A stretch of 64,000 nucleotides of DNA from Triticum aestivum (GCF_018294505.1 NC_057811.1:22734579-22798578); one strand, 5' to 3'; counted from the first letter of the stretch, positions 1 to 11,639 are shown. Notes: a model not told the origin generated them from the sequence alone. Numbers and translations: made by a program.

Positions 1-667
1 GAAGATTACATCGAATAGATCTCCACAAGAATCGTGGAGAACTTTGTATTGAGATCCAAAGAGAGAGAAGAAGCCATCTAGCTAATAACTATGGACCCGA
101 AGGTCTGAGGTAAACTACTCACACATCATCGGAGAGGCTATGTTGTTGATGTAGAAGCCCTTCGTGATCAATGCCCCCTCCAGCAGGACGCCGGAAAAGG
201 CCCCAAGATGGGATCTCACGGGTACAGAAGGTTGCGGCGGTGGAATTAGTTTTTCGTGGAAGCTTCTGGTTGTTTGGGGGTACATAGGTATATATAGGAG
301 GAAGAAGTACGTCGGTGGAGCAACGTGGGCCCCACGAGGGTGGAGGGCGCGCCTAGGGGGGTAGGCGCGCCCCCCTGCCTTGTGCTCTCCTCGTTGATTT
401 CTTGACGTAGACTCCAAGTCCTCTGGATCACGTTTGTTCCGAAAATCACGTTCCCGAAGGTTTCATTCCGTTTGGACTCCATTTGATATTCTTTTTCCGT
501 GAAACATTGAAATAGGAAAAAAAACAGCAATTTGGGCTGGGCCTCCGGTTAATAGGTTAGTCCCAAAAATAATATAAAAGTGGATAATAAAGCCCATTAA
601 ACATCCAAAACGGAATATAATATAGCATGGAACAATCAAAAATTGTAGATACGTTGGAGACGTATCA
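1..667 (-). mobile_element. Gypsy-type LTR, cut by window edge
   Basis: Read on the minus strand, the segment starts at 667 with TGATACGTCTCCAACG and continues as a typical Triticeae Gypsy LTR. A TATA box lies at 289-296, followed by a leader. The other LTR end and the internal region lie outside the window, so element type and completeness cannot be judged. The start resembles Sabrina-like LTRs, but the family name is from memory and uncertain. The open reading frames inside are LTR sequence, not genes. It abuts or interrupts the Copia LTR to its right; the bases just after it (gcgat) could be half of a target-site duplication, but the partner lies outside the window. Confidence 0.75.
289..296 (-). 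promoter_or_regulatory. TATA box of Gypsy LTR
   Basis: The run tatatata read on the minus strand sits in a CTCC-TATATATA-CC context within the LTR. This is the usual RNA polymerase II promoter layout for such LTRs, and transcription would start about 30 bases toward lower coordinates. No transcript evidence is available. Confidence 0.5.
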
Positions 668-1726
668 GCGATCAACTAAATGAGTGTGCCGCACCTCCAC
701 TTTAAATAGGTGTCCGTCGCGGGCTCAACACTTAGGCCTCGCACGGACCCTAAAGCCCAAAATCTGTTCGGCCGGGATCCAAGTCCGAGTAGGATAATAT
801 CTGACTCGTGGAGTCCGATCGGACCTCACAGGTTCATACCCTTAAGCGTGCGAGCCCTTAGGTTCAAGTCGGCTTGGTCGCAGGTCGGATCACCTCTGAC
901 CTGCTCGGCTGGTAGCAGCCTCTAGCAAGGCGTGCCGACCACCAAGCAGACAATGAAGCCGGTTGGCAAACCTGTACATCACACTTCCATTCCTTTTGCC
1001 ACATGATATATGTTGTCGGGCTCAAGGCGAGTCTGTCATCCTTGTGCTAGCCGGACCTCTTTCTCATTTCAGTGATGCCGACCACAAATCAGATTATCTC
1101 ATAATCCTTGTCGCATGGCCATGTTTATCCTGGTCGGATCAAACGAGGGGCCCAAAGTATATCTCTCCTGATCAGAGGGGCAAATCCCATCTTGCTCGAC
1201 CATGTCTCGCAGCATGGGTCTAGACAAGCCCGAAACCTACCTTTGTAACTACCGAGTCACGGAGTAGCGTTTGGTTGGCCCAAAGCAAGTCCGTCACCAT
1301 CCTGAGTACATGTGCCAGCTCATGTCTTAGGACATAGAACGTATGTTGTACTAGAGAGTCACAGATGACATATCGCTGCGTCTCATAGTTGGGTTTGTCC
1401 GACTCGGACCTTATCTCGACTCGGATCCGACTATGTCGAATCCGACCAGATCCTTCCGAGTCCATATTATTCGGTTAGCATCCAATGCTCCATGGCTAGT
1501 GAGACCAAGCCATCGACCGTGGCATATGCTAGTCTGGTCGGCTACGCGTCCACACAACCCTTTCGACTAGGGACCTTTTAGGACAGTCATCATACAATGC
1601 ATAGTCCGACAAACAAGTCACGTACTTGCTGATACACATCATTGATAATGTCCAAGGGCTATCTTTATTCATAAACACATAGGAAATATCATCATACATG
1701 ATTGCCTCTAGGGCATATCTGCAACA
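668..1726 (-). mobile_element. Copia-type LTR, truncated, reverse orientation
   Basis: The right end at 1726, read on the minus strand, begins TGTTGCAGATATGCCCTAGA, which matches the start of Triticeae Copia LTRs (compare the Angela-like LTR at 35462). The segment lacks coding potential and is rich in TCGGAC/GTCCGA-like words. No matching left terminus is visible before the Gypsy LTR at 667, so it is a solo LTR or LTR piece cut on its left by the Gypsy element. Which subfamily it belongs to is not clear. It forms the left limit of the CACTA remnant that follows. Confidence 0.6.
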
Positions 1727-1840
1727 GTAAATATATATTATCTACTTTATATATATGATTCAGTTTTTGTCTATTCGAGATGTATATATATTATCTACTA
1801 AATTGTTTTATATTTCTTCTGGATTAGTTAAATAAAAGCT

Positions 1841-2053
1841 ATGGCGGACAATACCACTAGAGAAGGAGAAATGGCCCTGTTCGAGATCATACGCTCCCCG
1901 AGCCGACCAGATGAGAATGAAGAAGATGAAGGCTCACAATATCTAAACAATACCGGTGAGGGTGATATGATATTCGATGAAGACGAGCGAATAGATGAAG
2001 TCCAGAACTATGATGATCTTCAAATAACAAAGACCGGCGAGGTATATTTATAG
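1841..2053 (+). pseudogene. Exon of CACTA accessory protein, acidic N-terminus
   Basis: A short ORF of 70 codons starts at an ATG and is very acidic (many Asp/Glu), with no recognisable domain. Its position just upstream of the transposase-like exon at 2153, with an AT-rich and GT-repeat stretch between them ending in ttattttag, suggests it is the first coding exon of the same CACTA gene. The GT microsatellite at about 2096-2112 lies in the proposed intron. The assignment rests on position and the plausible acceptor site. It could also be an unrelated short ORF. Confidence 0.4.
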
Positions 2054-2152
2054 AAGCAGGAATATGGTGATCATCACATGTTTTAATTGATTTTGTGTGT
2101 GTGTGTGTGTGTCTATATGTATATATTAACGAATCGATCTTTCTTATTTTAG

Positions 2153-3925
2153 CCCTCCGGATCGAGCAAATCTTCTACAAGCAGCGGGATAGTTCGAGGC
2201 CCGGCCAAAAAGTTGAAGGATGGCGTAAAGTACAACATCGATGCCATCAAACCTAATGGCGAACCGCGCGAACCTAAGAAGAACGCGGACAAGTTCATTC
2301 ATCAATGTGGAGTTATTGTCAAGGACCAAATCCCGATCTCCATTCAAGAATGGAAAAAGCCAGCAAAGGAATGTCCAGATGTTACTTTTGTCGACCAGAG
2401 AGCAAAAGATCGGCTTTGGGAATATCTCATGTCACATTTCACCCTACCAGATCATTTCATAGATGCAGATGTGGAGAAAGTCAAGAACGCTGCTCTTAAG
2501 AAGATAGCGCATTCAACAACCACAAGAAAAGTATATGGGCCGCGTACGTCAATGCAGGAAAGAAGACTCCAGAATTAAAGGGAACACTTGAGAAGGCAAG
2601 AGATCACTTGGACGCTTTCGTGAACTTCAACGAATCGGAAGTAGCTCAGGAATGGTCGAGAATAAACAAGATTAATGCCGCGAAAAAGCAGTGGCACCAT
2701 AAGCTGGGGCCAGGTGGCTACGAGGTGGCCCAGCCTAAGTGGGATCTCGCTGAGCAACAGATGATGGAAGCAGGGGTCGCTCCAGTTACATTGTGATGCC
2801 CCCCAGGTCCAGGAAGACTTGGTTCTATGTACATGGGGGGGCATTGGACCCAAAGACATGCAAGGTTTTGGAGCGGGCAAGTCTTAAAGGAGCCGACCTC
2901 AGTTTACTTGTTGCAATAGAAGAGGATCGAACGGGGGCGTTCTCGCCCAACAGAGAGAACGACGAGCTTACGCGCGCCCTGAAGAATCCAGAACACCCAG
3001 GAAGAACACGAGGCAAAGGCATTGTTTTGTGGTTTGAGGGGTTTGCGGACTGGAACACCGACTACAGAAGCCGTGCGAGAAAGAAGATGCAGGAGGAGAA
3101 GAAGAGGAAGCTGGAGGAGGAGCAGAGGAAGCAGGAAGCAGACCGCCTTCAAGGCCTAGAATGAAGGCACGTGGAGTTGGAACTCGCTTTCCAGCGGCAG
3201 CAGCAGTAGATCGACTCACTTAGCCAGGAAAGGGGGTCTCAGCAGCGGCAGTAGCTAGCGGATCCAGCATTGGATAGCACCATCCCATTCATGCCGAGAA
3301 GCAGCGTGGATTCCGCCCTGGGCGATGATGCACTGCTGGATAGATACCATGTGGATGACATCATAGATACGACAAATTGTGAGCTACACTTTAAAATGAA
3401 GAACATATCCATGAAGGTGGCGGACGGCATTGCTCATACAAATCCCCTTGAAACAACCTTCCACTGCAATCCGATTCCAGCTGGCTATGCTCGTGTCGTG
3501 GTTGATGAAGTGGTGGCACAATATTCGGGGCTAGAGCTTGACATTTCTGGAGGTGACGACGAGCGCACACTGGGAGAGGCCATACATCGTATCATTCTAT
3601 GAAGAACGGCTTGCATCATCTTTCCAAGATCACTAACACCGCGTCAGCCGACTCCTCCTCCAAGTCCACCATCGCATCAGTAGACTCCAGCTCCTCCAAG
3701 TCAGCCACCGCCTCAGCAGACTCCTGCTCCTCCAAGTCCGCCAATGCGTCAGCCCACTCCTCCTCCAAGTCCAGCACCGCGTCAGCCCACTCCTCCTCCT
3801 CCAAGTCCGGCACCGCATTAGCCCAGTCCTCCTCCTCCAAGTCGGGCACCGCGCCAGCCGTCTCCGCCGCCTAAGCAACAGCGGAAGAGAGGCGCCGCAT
3901 CTACGGCGGCTAGCGGTACAACATG
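2153..3925 (+). pseudogene. Ptta/En/Spm-type plant transposase-like protein, 5' half
   Basis: Translation recovers the plant Transposase_24 (Ptta/En/Spm) pattern in pieces: residues around FVDQRAKDRLWEYLMSHFTL near 2390-2450, then in a shifted frame WAAYVNAGKKTPE near 2537, then LKNPEHPGRTRGKG near 2980-3020, a hallmark I know from Triticeae CACTA proteins. A charged, coiled-coil-like KKMQEEKKRKLEEEQRKQ tract follows. From about 3640 to 3900 comes a Pro/Ser/Gln-rich tail. The gene is decayed: a frameshift near 2515, stop codons near 2796 and 3165, further stops around 3207 and 3252, and a stop at about 3600. The protein probably helps CACTA transposition or binds element ends, but its exact role is not established. 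A MITE interrupts the exon just downstream. Confidence 0.75.
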
Positions 3926-3979
3926 AGGCAAGAAATACAGATTTGGTCCAAGCCTCAAGCCTCTTCCGAGGTTGCGTTA

Positions 3980-4174
3980 GGCCTTGTACAATGCAAGGTG
4001 CTTAGGGGGAGTGCTTAGCATAATAAACCAAGCTTTTTGTAAATACCAGTGCTTATCTCTATATGAGGGGTGCTTATTTAAGCGTCTATCCTATGCAAAT
4101 AGGCACCGGTGCTTCAGAAAGGCCCGTTTATTTCTCTAAGCATCTCCCCTAAGCACGTTGCATTGTACAAGGCC
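3980..4174. mobile_element. PIF/Harbinger-type (Tourist-like) MITE
   Basis: The element is 195 bp with inverted ends GGCCTTGTACAATGCAAGG at the left and the near-perfect reverse complement at the right (one mismatch, GCAAGG against GCAACG). It is flanked by the 3-bp target-site duplication TTA (3977-3979 and 4175-4177), as expected for PIF/Harbinger. There is no coding capacity. It sits inside an exon of the CACTA accessory gene: leaving out the element and one TTA joins the flanking codons without a frame change. The insertion is therefore younger than the host CACTA copy. Confidence 0.9.
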
Positions 4175-4177
4175 TTA

Positions 4178-4866
4178 CAACCTGACTGGGGAGGAAAACG
4201 AAGACGAATGTAGGGCCCAAGTGAAGGCCCATTTTCAACCGAAACCACCATCGTCGCCAAAGGAGATAGTACCTGAGCATGTCATTGACCACTTTATTCG
4301 TATGGCTCAACCACCAGCTCCCAAGCATATTGACTCAGACTATGAGCACCAAATCAAGAAGTCATATCAAGCACAAAAAAGGAGTCGAGCTCGAGCTCCA
4401 GCCAAGCAGCTGCCAAAAAAGCGAGAAAACGGTTCCCCAGCTGGGAGAACAGGCGGTGCAATCGATCGCCTCGCTCATTGTACCAACACATGTGAGTAGC
4501 GACGCCGATCAGCTGGTAATAACTAACGATCTTAGAAGGATGGCTGAAGAGGCCGGTGTCACTGTTTATCAACTCCTAGAGATCGAGCCCATGGAAAAGT
4601 TTAAAAAGTAGGAACTAAAACGGAAATATGCCCGCGGCGAACCTCTGGTCATGCCTGAGGAGATCAAGCTTCTATCAACGAGAATGTATGAATTGCATGA
4701 ATGGTACATGAAAAAAGCCAAGACTACCGATCGAGAGTCCCTCATGGTGAAAATTGAGGCAGAGCATTACTTCCATGAAAAAGCTCTGTGGGTTGAGTTT
4801 CAAGAACTGTTTTAGTTATTCAATCAAGACGCACTCGACAAAGCTATCGTCAGTTGCTATTGTGTG
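4178..4866 (+). pseudogene. Ptta/En/Spm-type accessory protein, 3' half after MITE
   Basis: This continues the interrupted exon. Residues YNLTGEENEDE resume at the MITE junction, then a basic Lys/Arg/Ala-rich tract, then in a second frame RMAEEAGVTVYQLLEI and a helical region ending near 4815. At least one frameshift (near 4425) and stops near 4609 and 4814 break it. Comparable plant CACTA genes place such a linker between the Transposase_24 part and a C-terminal Ulp1 protease, which is what follows here at 4947. I infer that the two belong to one gene. Confidence 0.65.
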
Positions 4867-4946
4867 TAAGTGATTTCTTTCTGGAATTTAAGTCTCTAGC
4901 TAGCTGTAGTGCTCGTTGATCATTACCTGTAATTATCCTTATGCAG

Positions 4947-5349
4947 AATGAAGATCTATGAAATGAAAAAAATGGACGCTATGGCATTGGGTTCATTGAC
5001 CCAGATACCATTAATGAAGAGACATGGTCACGTGAATATAATCGACCATACACAGAGAAAGCCTTGCTAGAGTTCTTGGTGTGACTAAAAACCCAACGAG
5101 ACATACTACTTCCTTACGACTTCGGGTGAGTGACACTGTCTTGTACTACAAATTCTGTTTTTGCTTACTAGATGTTAATAAGTGTAGTTGATGAGTTATG
5201 CACATGCCCGCTTAATTATACAAACGTGTGCGCATGCAGTTATCACTGGATCCTGCTAATCATTGAAGTTGACGAGGGAAAGTTCAAGTACTGGACTCAC
5301 TACTTAAAGAGGTTAATGACTACGCAATCGTGAGGGGGATGGTCGACGG
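4947..5349 (+). pseudogene. Ulp1/C48 protease-like exons of CACTA, N-terminal part
   Basis: An exon after the acceptor at 4944-4946 encodes IGFIDPDTINEETWSREY and ends at a GT donor at 5126. The next exon starts at 5240 (acceptor gcatgcag) and reads YHWILLIIEVDEGK, where the His-Trp pair corresponds to the catalytic His of Ulp1-like SUMO proteases. After a frameshift it reads VLDSLLKE, whose Asp would be the second catalytic residue. It ends at the donor at 5350. Stop codons near 4960 and 5082 and the frameshift near 5290 make it non-functional. The intron after 5350 holds the 7.5-kb Pack-CACTA, and the gene continues at 12974. Ulp1-like domains fused to or carried by plant CACTA and Mutator elements are known; their use to the transposon is unclear. 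Confidence 0.75.
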
Positions 5350-5458
5350 GTAATTTCAATCATTGTCGAACTATATGTCGGCCTCTTTAGTTTGTCATTT
5401 CCTGATATCAACTAATTAATAACTCCTTCACTACAAGAAATATGTCAGCTTGTGACCT

Positions 5459-6750
5459 TCTATTAGTGAACCTGGAAGAATTGGTCATAAATCTACGACC
5501 ATTTGAGACCATTTGGTCAAAAGTTGTTCGGGGGGCTCCAAACCCTAAACCATAACGACTATTTTGGTCAGAAATGTCGTAATTTCCTTACATGAAAAGG
5601 TCGTAAAGAAAACAACACTAGTCAGTTGCCTTATTTCTAGCTGATAACGACCAATATAGATGGTCATAGCCTTGTAAATTCTGGTGCATTGCTATGACTA
5701 GGCACCACCTCATCAGTTTTGCCTATGTGTCATGTCTATGTGTCAATTTTTGACCTAGGTTGTGAAGCAGTCTATATTTCTGTCATTCCCAAAATTCCCC
5801 CAAAAAATGGGCATTCTTTACTATCCAAATCATTGCCTCGTGACAATATTCAGCTCCATTTTCCTAGTAAATCTTCCTCGGCAAATTTCCAAAGTTTCTG
5901 TTTAGCTAGAACCGTTGTGAAGGAAGTACTAGCTAGGCATATCCTAATGAGCTGAATTTTTGTCACGTCTTCTATATTCCCAAATCATAGCTCTCCACAA
6001 AATTTGAGCCCCACCTAATAATCCATGTGATCTCACCATCCAATCTTTTTTCTGATAATATTTTCAGTATGTGAAGCAACTATATTTTATGTTAATTTAT
6101 AATTGCTGAAAATTTACCACGACATGACCCTGCTCATAGAACCTCCCTCCACCAAATTTTAGCTCATTTAATCTAGCCAATTTCCCTTAGCATTTTTCCC
6201 AATTTTTTGTTCGGTGGAGAGCACCGTGAAGGAAGTACCATTTTTATTCATCCAAATGGTATGAAATTTTTACAGTGCCTTCATATGCCTAAATTATCCC
6301 CCTCCTCCAAATTCCAGATCAATCCATTAATTCATTTGAGTCTAGCTTCAACATTTATATTTCTGTCCATTGTGGTACTTTGCAAAGCAAGTAACACCTA
6401 GGCTCCTCCATTTGAGCTGCAAATTTTCCAAGACAGTGTCCTTAGTAGATGATCATCCTCGGCCAAAACTCAGGCGAATTGGCCATGTGCATTTTCCACA
6501 CCACTAATCAAACACTTGGATGCTAATTCATGTTTGAGCTCAGTTCAGTCTACTCGTGAGATTCTTCTATTTCCTTCTTCTTCCTCACACCTACCGAGGG
6601 AGTGCCCAACCAAATAGACATGCCTAGGCCGCCCAGAATGCGTGGCAAAGCCACAATGACGCGGTGACCGCGCGGCGGGCATGCGAGTTTACGCGCTCTA
6701 GAGTTGGGGCCCTCGTCCACCGTACAACCTCGACGTATCGCCACCAAACC
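5459..6750. other. Left subterminal region of Pack-CACTA, no gene
   Basis: The first few hundred bases repeat ACGACCAT and TGGTCATAA words in both orientations, typical CACTA subterminal repeats that bind transposase. The rest to 6750 is AT-rich without a supported ORF. The small open frames at 5719-5955 and 6207-6401 have no recognisable content. A GC-rich island at about 6580-6740 may be another captured scrap that I cannot name. Confidence 0.6.
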
Positions 6751-8390
6751 ATGTATTTCTGATTAAATAGTACTTATGTAGCTAGAAATGTTTTTTGGAA
6801 AAAATAAAGAGCAAACTATAAGGCAGCTGCAGTTAAAACTTGACCCGCTTCCAACTAGATCGGCAGAAATTTGTCTTTTTCACGAGAGGTGAACGAAAAC
6901 TTTTGACACCCAACTATTTGGTCAATTGTACATTAAATATGTCTTAATATTTTATAAAATTGATTTGGTCCAATTTTGCAACAAATATATGGTAGCTCCT
7001 TCACAAATAAACTCATTTTGGGCATTCAAAAAATGGAAAATCAATTTTTTGTCCAAAGAAAATGAAAACTTCCTTAGCCAACATTGTTTGTCATTCCAAG
7101 ATGCACCCTTGTGCACAATATGAGATCATTTGGACAAACTATGCCATGAACGTGGCCATAAGATTGACCATTTGGCTTGAAAGCCATGAATCTTCACACA
7201 TAATAGCTCATTTCTGAGAACACTTTTTTAAAATAATTACCGAAATACAAGTTTATTCTTTTTCTTGGTAACTTGGTCAGATATAATGACACAATGCAAA
7301 GGTTTTCCAAATTTTTGATTTTTTTGAATTTTTCATGCCCATTTCAAAATGCGGTCAAAACGGCGAGCATGACCGTTCTGAGCTAGTGGTTGAATCATGA
7401 AAACAAATTTGGTGTTTCTCTGATTAAATAGATACTTATTGACCTAAAAATGATTTTTGGAAAAAATAAATAACAAACTATAAGGCAGCTGCAGTTCAAA
7501 TTCGACCCACTTTCAGTTGGATCGGCGGGAATTTATCCTTTTCATGAGAGGTGGATCAAAGCTTCTGACACCCAACCATTTGGTCAATTGTACATTAAAT
7601 ATGGCCTAATATTTTAGAAAAATTATCTGGGCAAATTTTTGCAACAAATATATTGTAGGTCCTTCACAAAAAACTCATTTTGGGCACTCGTAAAATGGAA
7701 AATGAAATTTTCGTTCAAAGAAAATGAAAACTTCCTTAGCCAACATTATTTGCCATTACAAGATGCACCTTATGAGATCATTTTAACAAACAATGTCATG
7801 AATGCTACCATAACATTGATCATTTGGCTTGAAAGCCATTGATCTTCATACATGATAGTTCGTTTCTGAGAACACTTTTTTAAAATAATTACCATATTAT
7901 AAGTTTATTATTTTTCCTGGTAACTATGTCACATATAAAGACACAATGTGAAGGTTTTACATTTTTCTGATTTCTTTTGAATTTTCTATGCCCGTCCCAA
8001 AATGCGGTCAAAACGGCGGGCATGCCCGTTCGTAGCTAGGGGTTGAATCTTGCAAATTTTTCGAAGTATCTCTGATGAAATAGATAATTATGTACCTAGG
8101 AATGATTTTTGGAAAAATTAAATAGCAATCTATCAAACAGCTGTAGTACAAATTTGACCTGCCTCCAGCTGAATCAAAGGAAATTTGTCTTTTTGTCTAG
8201 AGGTGAATGAAAAGATTTTGTTAACCAACCGTTTGATCAATTGGACATAAAATGTGGTCTAATAATAATTTCTAAAAATGGTGTGGTGCCATTTTGCAAC
8301 TAATATTTGGTAGGTCGTTTAAGAAAAACCATCTTTGACACTTGGAAAATAGGAAATGTTTTTCATGTAAAAAACTTATCTTTAATAGAT
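6750..8390 (+). repeat. Tandem repeat, period about 655 bp, about 2.5 copies
   Basis: Three diverged units can be aligned by eye from the words GATTAAATAG (6761), GATTAAATAG (7422) and GATGAAATAG (8074), followed each time by a TTTTTGGAAAAAATAAA-like block, an AGGCAGCTGCAGTT-like block and a GGTCAATTGTACATTAAATATG-like block. Spacings are about 661 and 652 bp. The units are AT-rich and noncoding; open frames at 6926-7123 and 7639-7842 are the same repeat segment and not genes. The repeat lies wholly inside the Pack-CACTA. Confidence 0.8.
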
Positions 8391-8439
8391 TACGACCAAT
8401 TTAGATGGTCATAAGGTCTTCAAATTGTTTACTGCCTTC

Positions 8440-9058
8440 TAATTGGTCCATGGGCATCCCGGATCCAACGGCAGCCCTCACCCCTCACGGTCTCACCCAC
8501 TTAACCCTAACACAACCCGTCTCACCCCTCACCCTCTCGCCCCCCTCTCTCCTACGCACCCACAGCCGCAGCCCCCAACCATCTCCCTCACTCAGATCTC
8601 GATCCGCCGCCGCCCCCAACCCCACCTCCACCGCCACCGTCGACGACCATCACAGTAGACGAGGTCGAGGCTGACCCAAGATCGAGCCATGCACAGACTC
8701 GCGATGGGCGCAGCGGGGATTCTCAGGCAACCCCACGCCAATCGAGACCTCGATCTGAATCGAGCAGGCGCTCTCCACCGGCGGGGCTTGGGCTGGCCGG
8801 TGTCCCCCGTCGACGTCCTCCTCCCTACCGCTCCCGACAACTAGTTCCCCTGCCACCTCCCTTTCCCGCCGACCCGTGCTCGGCCACCACAGCCGCGGCC
8901 TGCTCTGGAACCGCTCCATGAGCCACGTCGCATCGCGGCTCAGCTCCGCCACCGTCGGGGGCCCCGCCCCTGACCACGACCACCACCCCATCCATCCACC
9001 CATCTTCCCCCAAGTTTCCTTTCGGGAAGTAGTAGCAGGGGAGCAGGAGCAGAAGGCG
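8440..9058 (+). other. GC-rich captured leader region upstream of HSP90 exon
   Basis: An abrupt GC-rich, CpG-rich stretch follows AT-rich repeat. It resembles a plant promoter/5' leader with CT-rich parts (8520-8590) and several open frames in different frames, for example from the ATG at 8690 (MHRLAMGAAGILRQPH, stop near 8842) and from 8876. The piece just before 9059 may be genuine HSP90 leader. The pieces at 8690-9000 look like first-exon scraps of one or two other genes, which I cannot identify. The change in base composition against both flanks supports capture. Confidence 0.45.
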
Positions 9059-9698
9059 ATGGCGGACGTGCAGATGGGCAGCGGCACGGAGACGGAGACC
9101 TTCGCGTTCCAGGCGGAGATCAACCAGCTGCTCTTGCTCATCATCAACACCTTCTACTCCAACAAGGAGATCTTCCTCCGCGATCTCATCTCCAACTCAT
9201 CAGATGTACTTATGTTCCTTCCTCCTCCTCTGTTCCTTCCTATGTTTCCTTTGCTTCTCCACATTGTTTGTTCGTCGGATCAGAGATAGATGATTTGGTT
9301 GCTTGATTCTCTCACACGTGAATGCTGCTTGCTTTGCTTGCAGGCGCTTGACAAGATCTGGTTCGAGAGCCTCACGGACAAGAGTCAGGTATCTATCTAT
9401 CTATGCCGCCTCCCCTCATCTTGTTCGCTGAATCTTCACGTGCAATCATTGCAAACATTTCTGAATGTGTGAATTTTGATTTCGTTGCTGAATCCCTGAA
9501 TGAATGTCTGAATTTTCAACGACAACTAATCCAGAGTTTCAGACTGAATCTCCATTTGCCTCTGCTCTGATGACAACATATCTCTGATGATTGTTTTGAA
9601 GTGGCAGACCATGCGAACAACCTGGGCACCATCGTGGGCTCGGGCACCAAGGAGTTCATGGAGGCTCTGCAGGGCCGGGGCCGTGGCTGCGCCAGCAG
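9059..9698 (+). pseudogene. HSP90: Captured HSP90 N-terminal exons (cytosolic-type HSP90)
   Basis: Exon 1 (9059-9205) starts at ATG and encodes 49 residues beginning [20 protein letters not shown] and containing [17 protein letters not shown], the start of the HSP90 ATPase domain. It ends at a GT donor at 9206. Exon 2 (9354-9388) follows an acceptor ttgcag and encodes ALDKIWFESLTDKSQ. The next HSP90 part, NNLGTIVGSGTKEFMEALQ (about 9616-9675, part of the nucleotide-binding domain), follows after about 210 bp of unrelated AT-rich filler, so residues in between are missing. The piece ends in a GT donor at 9699. The middle and C-terminal domains are absent. The product could not act as a chaperone. 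The conserved intron shows capture at DNA level. Confidence 0.9.
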
Positions 9699-10100
9699 GT
9701 AACCAAATTGGCTTCCCTATGATTATTATTGTTGTAGCACCGGTTTTAGTGTAAATAGGTTGTTGGACTGATGAACAAAAGTCACGAGACCCTACAGCCT
9801 GATGACTATGTAGAAGCAGAGTGGTTGGATTCATGTGTACTAGTAGTATCTAAACCCTGCAGACTAAATCATTAGGCACATTGTACTACACACACTAGTT
9901 AATGTTATGTCTTTTTGAGAACATTTTGTATCTATTGTCTAGTTCTATCGGGTGATACTCGATTAGGGCCCCATGTGTTTGAACAACTAGTCAAGTAACA
10001 TGGGTCCCCAGAACTGTATATTCTCTTCATTTAACTTTATCTTGCTTGTAACACTCGAAATGCTTGAAGCGTAACTAATCGTAAGTTCCTACATCAACAG

Positions 10101-10395
10101 GAGTGAAGCAAGCGCTGATATCTTTGTCGGATACAACAGACTTGGCTAATCTCGGAAACAACCTTCAGAGCTTGGGGTAACTCTTTCGTGCATCACCATT
10201 GGGAATCATCACCATTCTCCAGCTCAGATTAACCATTGTTTTTCTTCCTCTGTTCTAGTTACTTATGTAGGGTCTGATGAAGATTTTTGCACCTGTAGGT
10301 TCTCTATCATCTCCACTGGTGGTACAGCGTCAAGCTTGGAAGCAGCTGGAGTGAATGTGAGAAAAGTTGAATAGCTTACACATTTTCCTGAAATG
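10101..10395 (+). pseudogene. Captured PurH/ATIC exons (AICAR transformylase/IMP cyclohydrolase)
   Basis: Two exons encode the N-terminal start of the bifunctional purine-synthesis enzyme. Exon 1 (10101-10176, acceptor acatcaacag) reads VKQALISLSDTTDLANLGNN and ends at a donor GT at 10177. Exon 2 (10299-10395) starts with a matching split glycine codon and reads GFSIISTGGTASSLEAAG, the conserved STGGTA loop of the IMP cyclohydrolase (MGS-like) domain, then LTHFPEM before a GT donor at 10396. An in-frame TAG at 10372-10374 replaces what I infer was a Gln codon. Only about 58 of the enzyme's roughly 600 residues remain. It lies directly downstream of the HSP90 piece in the same direction, so a read-through transcript would be chimeric. 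Confidence 0.85.
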
Positions 10396-11639
10396 GTATG
10401 GCTTAATTTGTTTTTTAGCTGGTGCAGCATTTCTTGAAATGATTTTTATTCTAAGCATTTTTGTCATAGTCAATAAGCTAGTTCATGAATCAAATTTGTT
10501 AATGAAATGTTGCTGTAGCATGCTATAGTTAATTACTCATGGGCGAATAGGGCCACACGCACGGCCACGCCACTGCTGGAATCATCTCATTTTCGTCCCT
10601 CAAATTATTTGGTAGCAGAGTTTGAAATCCAGGGCGGGCTGGCTGGCTGGATTTGAGTTGTAACCGTAACCGTAGCAGAATTTAGCAACGTTAGCTTAGG
10701 TAAAGATTTGGTTGATGAATGCCTGGGAGTATCACTGCTTGTTCCATGCTGCATTTCAGAATTGTTCATTTTTGTGTTATGACAACTTTATTGCATCCTG
10801 CCGAAGCCTTTTAAAATCATGTACCACACAATTAGATCGGTATTTGATTACTGTTACAAGAGTATTCTTGCCACTGATTGACTACTCCAGCTACTTTTGG
10901 TCTAGTTGGGCATTATTTAGAGTTCATATATGTGCTTGTCACTCCATTGGTTATAGTGATTCCCTCTGTTTCCTTATATGTTCTTGTAGTTTGGTTGCTT
11001 TCCTGTTCATGCATGTTTGTACATCTATATATAGTTTTGCTGTGAATTTGTCGTGCATGTATTGAAATGCAGAAAGTGTTGAATACATGTTCGCTCTCAG
11101 CTGGGATATTGAATTGTACATAATTATGTGATTTATTCATGTCTACTTCTTATCTTATTAAGTGATTATCTTTATGTCCTTGCTACCAGTAGGATGGTCA
11201 ATAGCTTGTTTTGTAGTTTATATATTCCTGTACAGTTTGCTTTGCCCTTCATATCTGACTACGTATTGTAGAATCTCTACTTTATGCAAATAGCTTCCTG
11301 TAGCATTGTTCTACTATCTGTGTGATGCTGAACATTATGCTCTTAATCTGTTGCCATATCCTCACCAAATGCACAGTTTATTTCATTAGACCTACTCTTA
11401 AACAAAGTCTTAACTTGTATCAATTTTTCTTAACAATAAGCATAGAAATCCCGACTCTTATGTTATATGATCAGCTTACTCCTGCTTCAACAACTGTACT
11501 AATTCCTGACTGTTGTATGTAAGGAGTAAAATAGTTTACTTGAGTGATATCCACTGGTTCACCATCTTAAAGCACCTTTTTAGCATTATGGGCTGCTAAT
11601 AGTATTTTAGACTTACCATATCCTCTCTGGCGCGATGGC
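10396..11639. other. AT-rich interior of Pack-CACTA, no gene
   Basis: This is intron-like, T-rich plus-strand sequence between the PurH piece and the exon-like pieces at 11640. It may be captured intron from the PurH gene or from the next captured gene. The open frames here (for example 10712-11065) are hydrophobic translations of T-rich DNA and show no protein family. There are no repeats of note. Confidence 0.6.

Noticed and set aside
3616..3878. Acidic (minus) and Ser-rich (plus) repeat-like proteins
   Set aside because: Alternative-frame readings of the Pro-rich tail of the CACTA accessory protein, whose CCTCC repeats are open in several frames.
8650..9150. 166-codon minus-strand frame
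   Set aside because: Antisense to the HSP90 start and its GC-rich leader; no family match.
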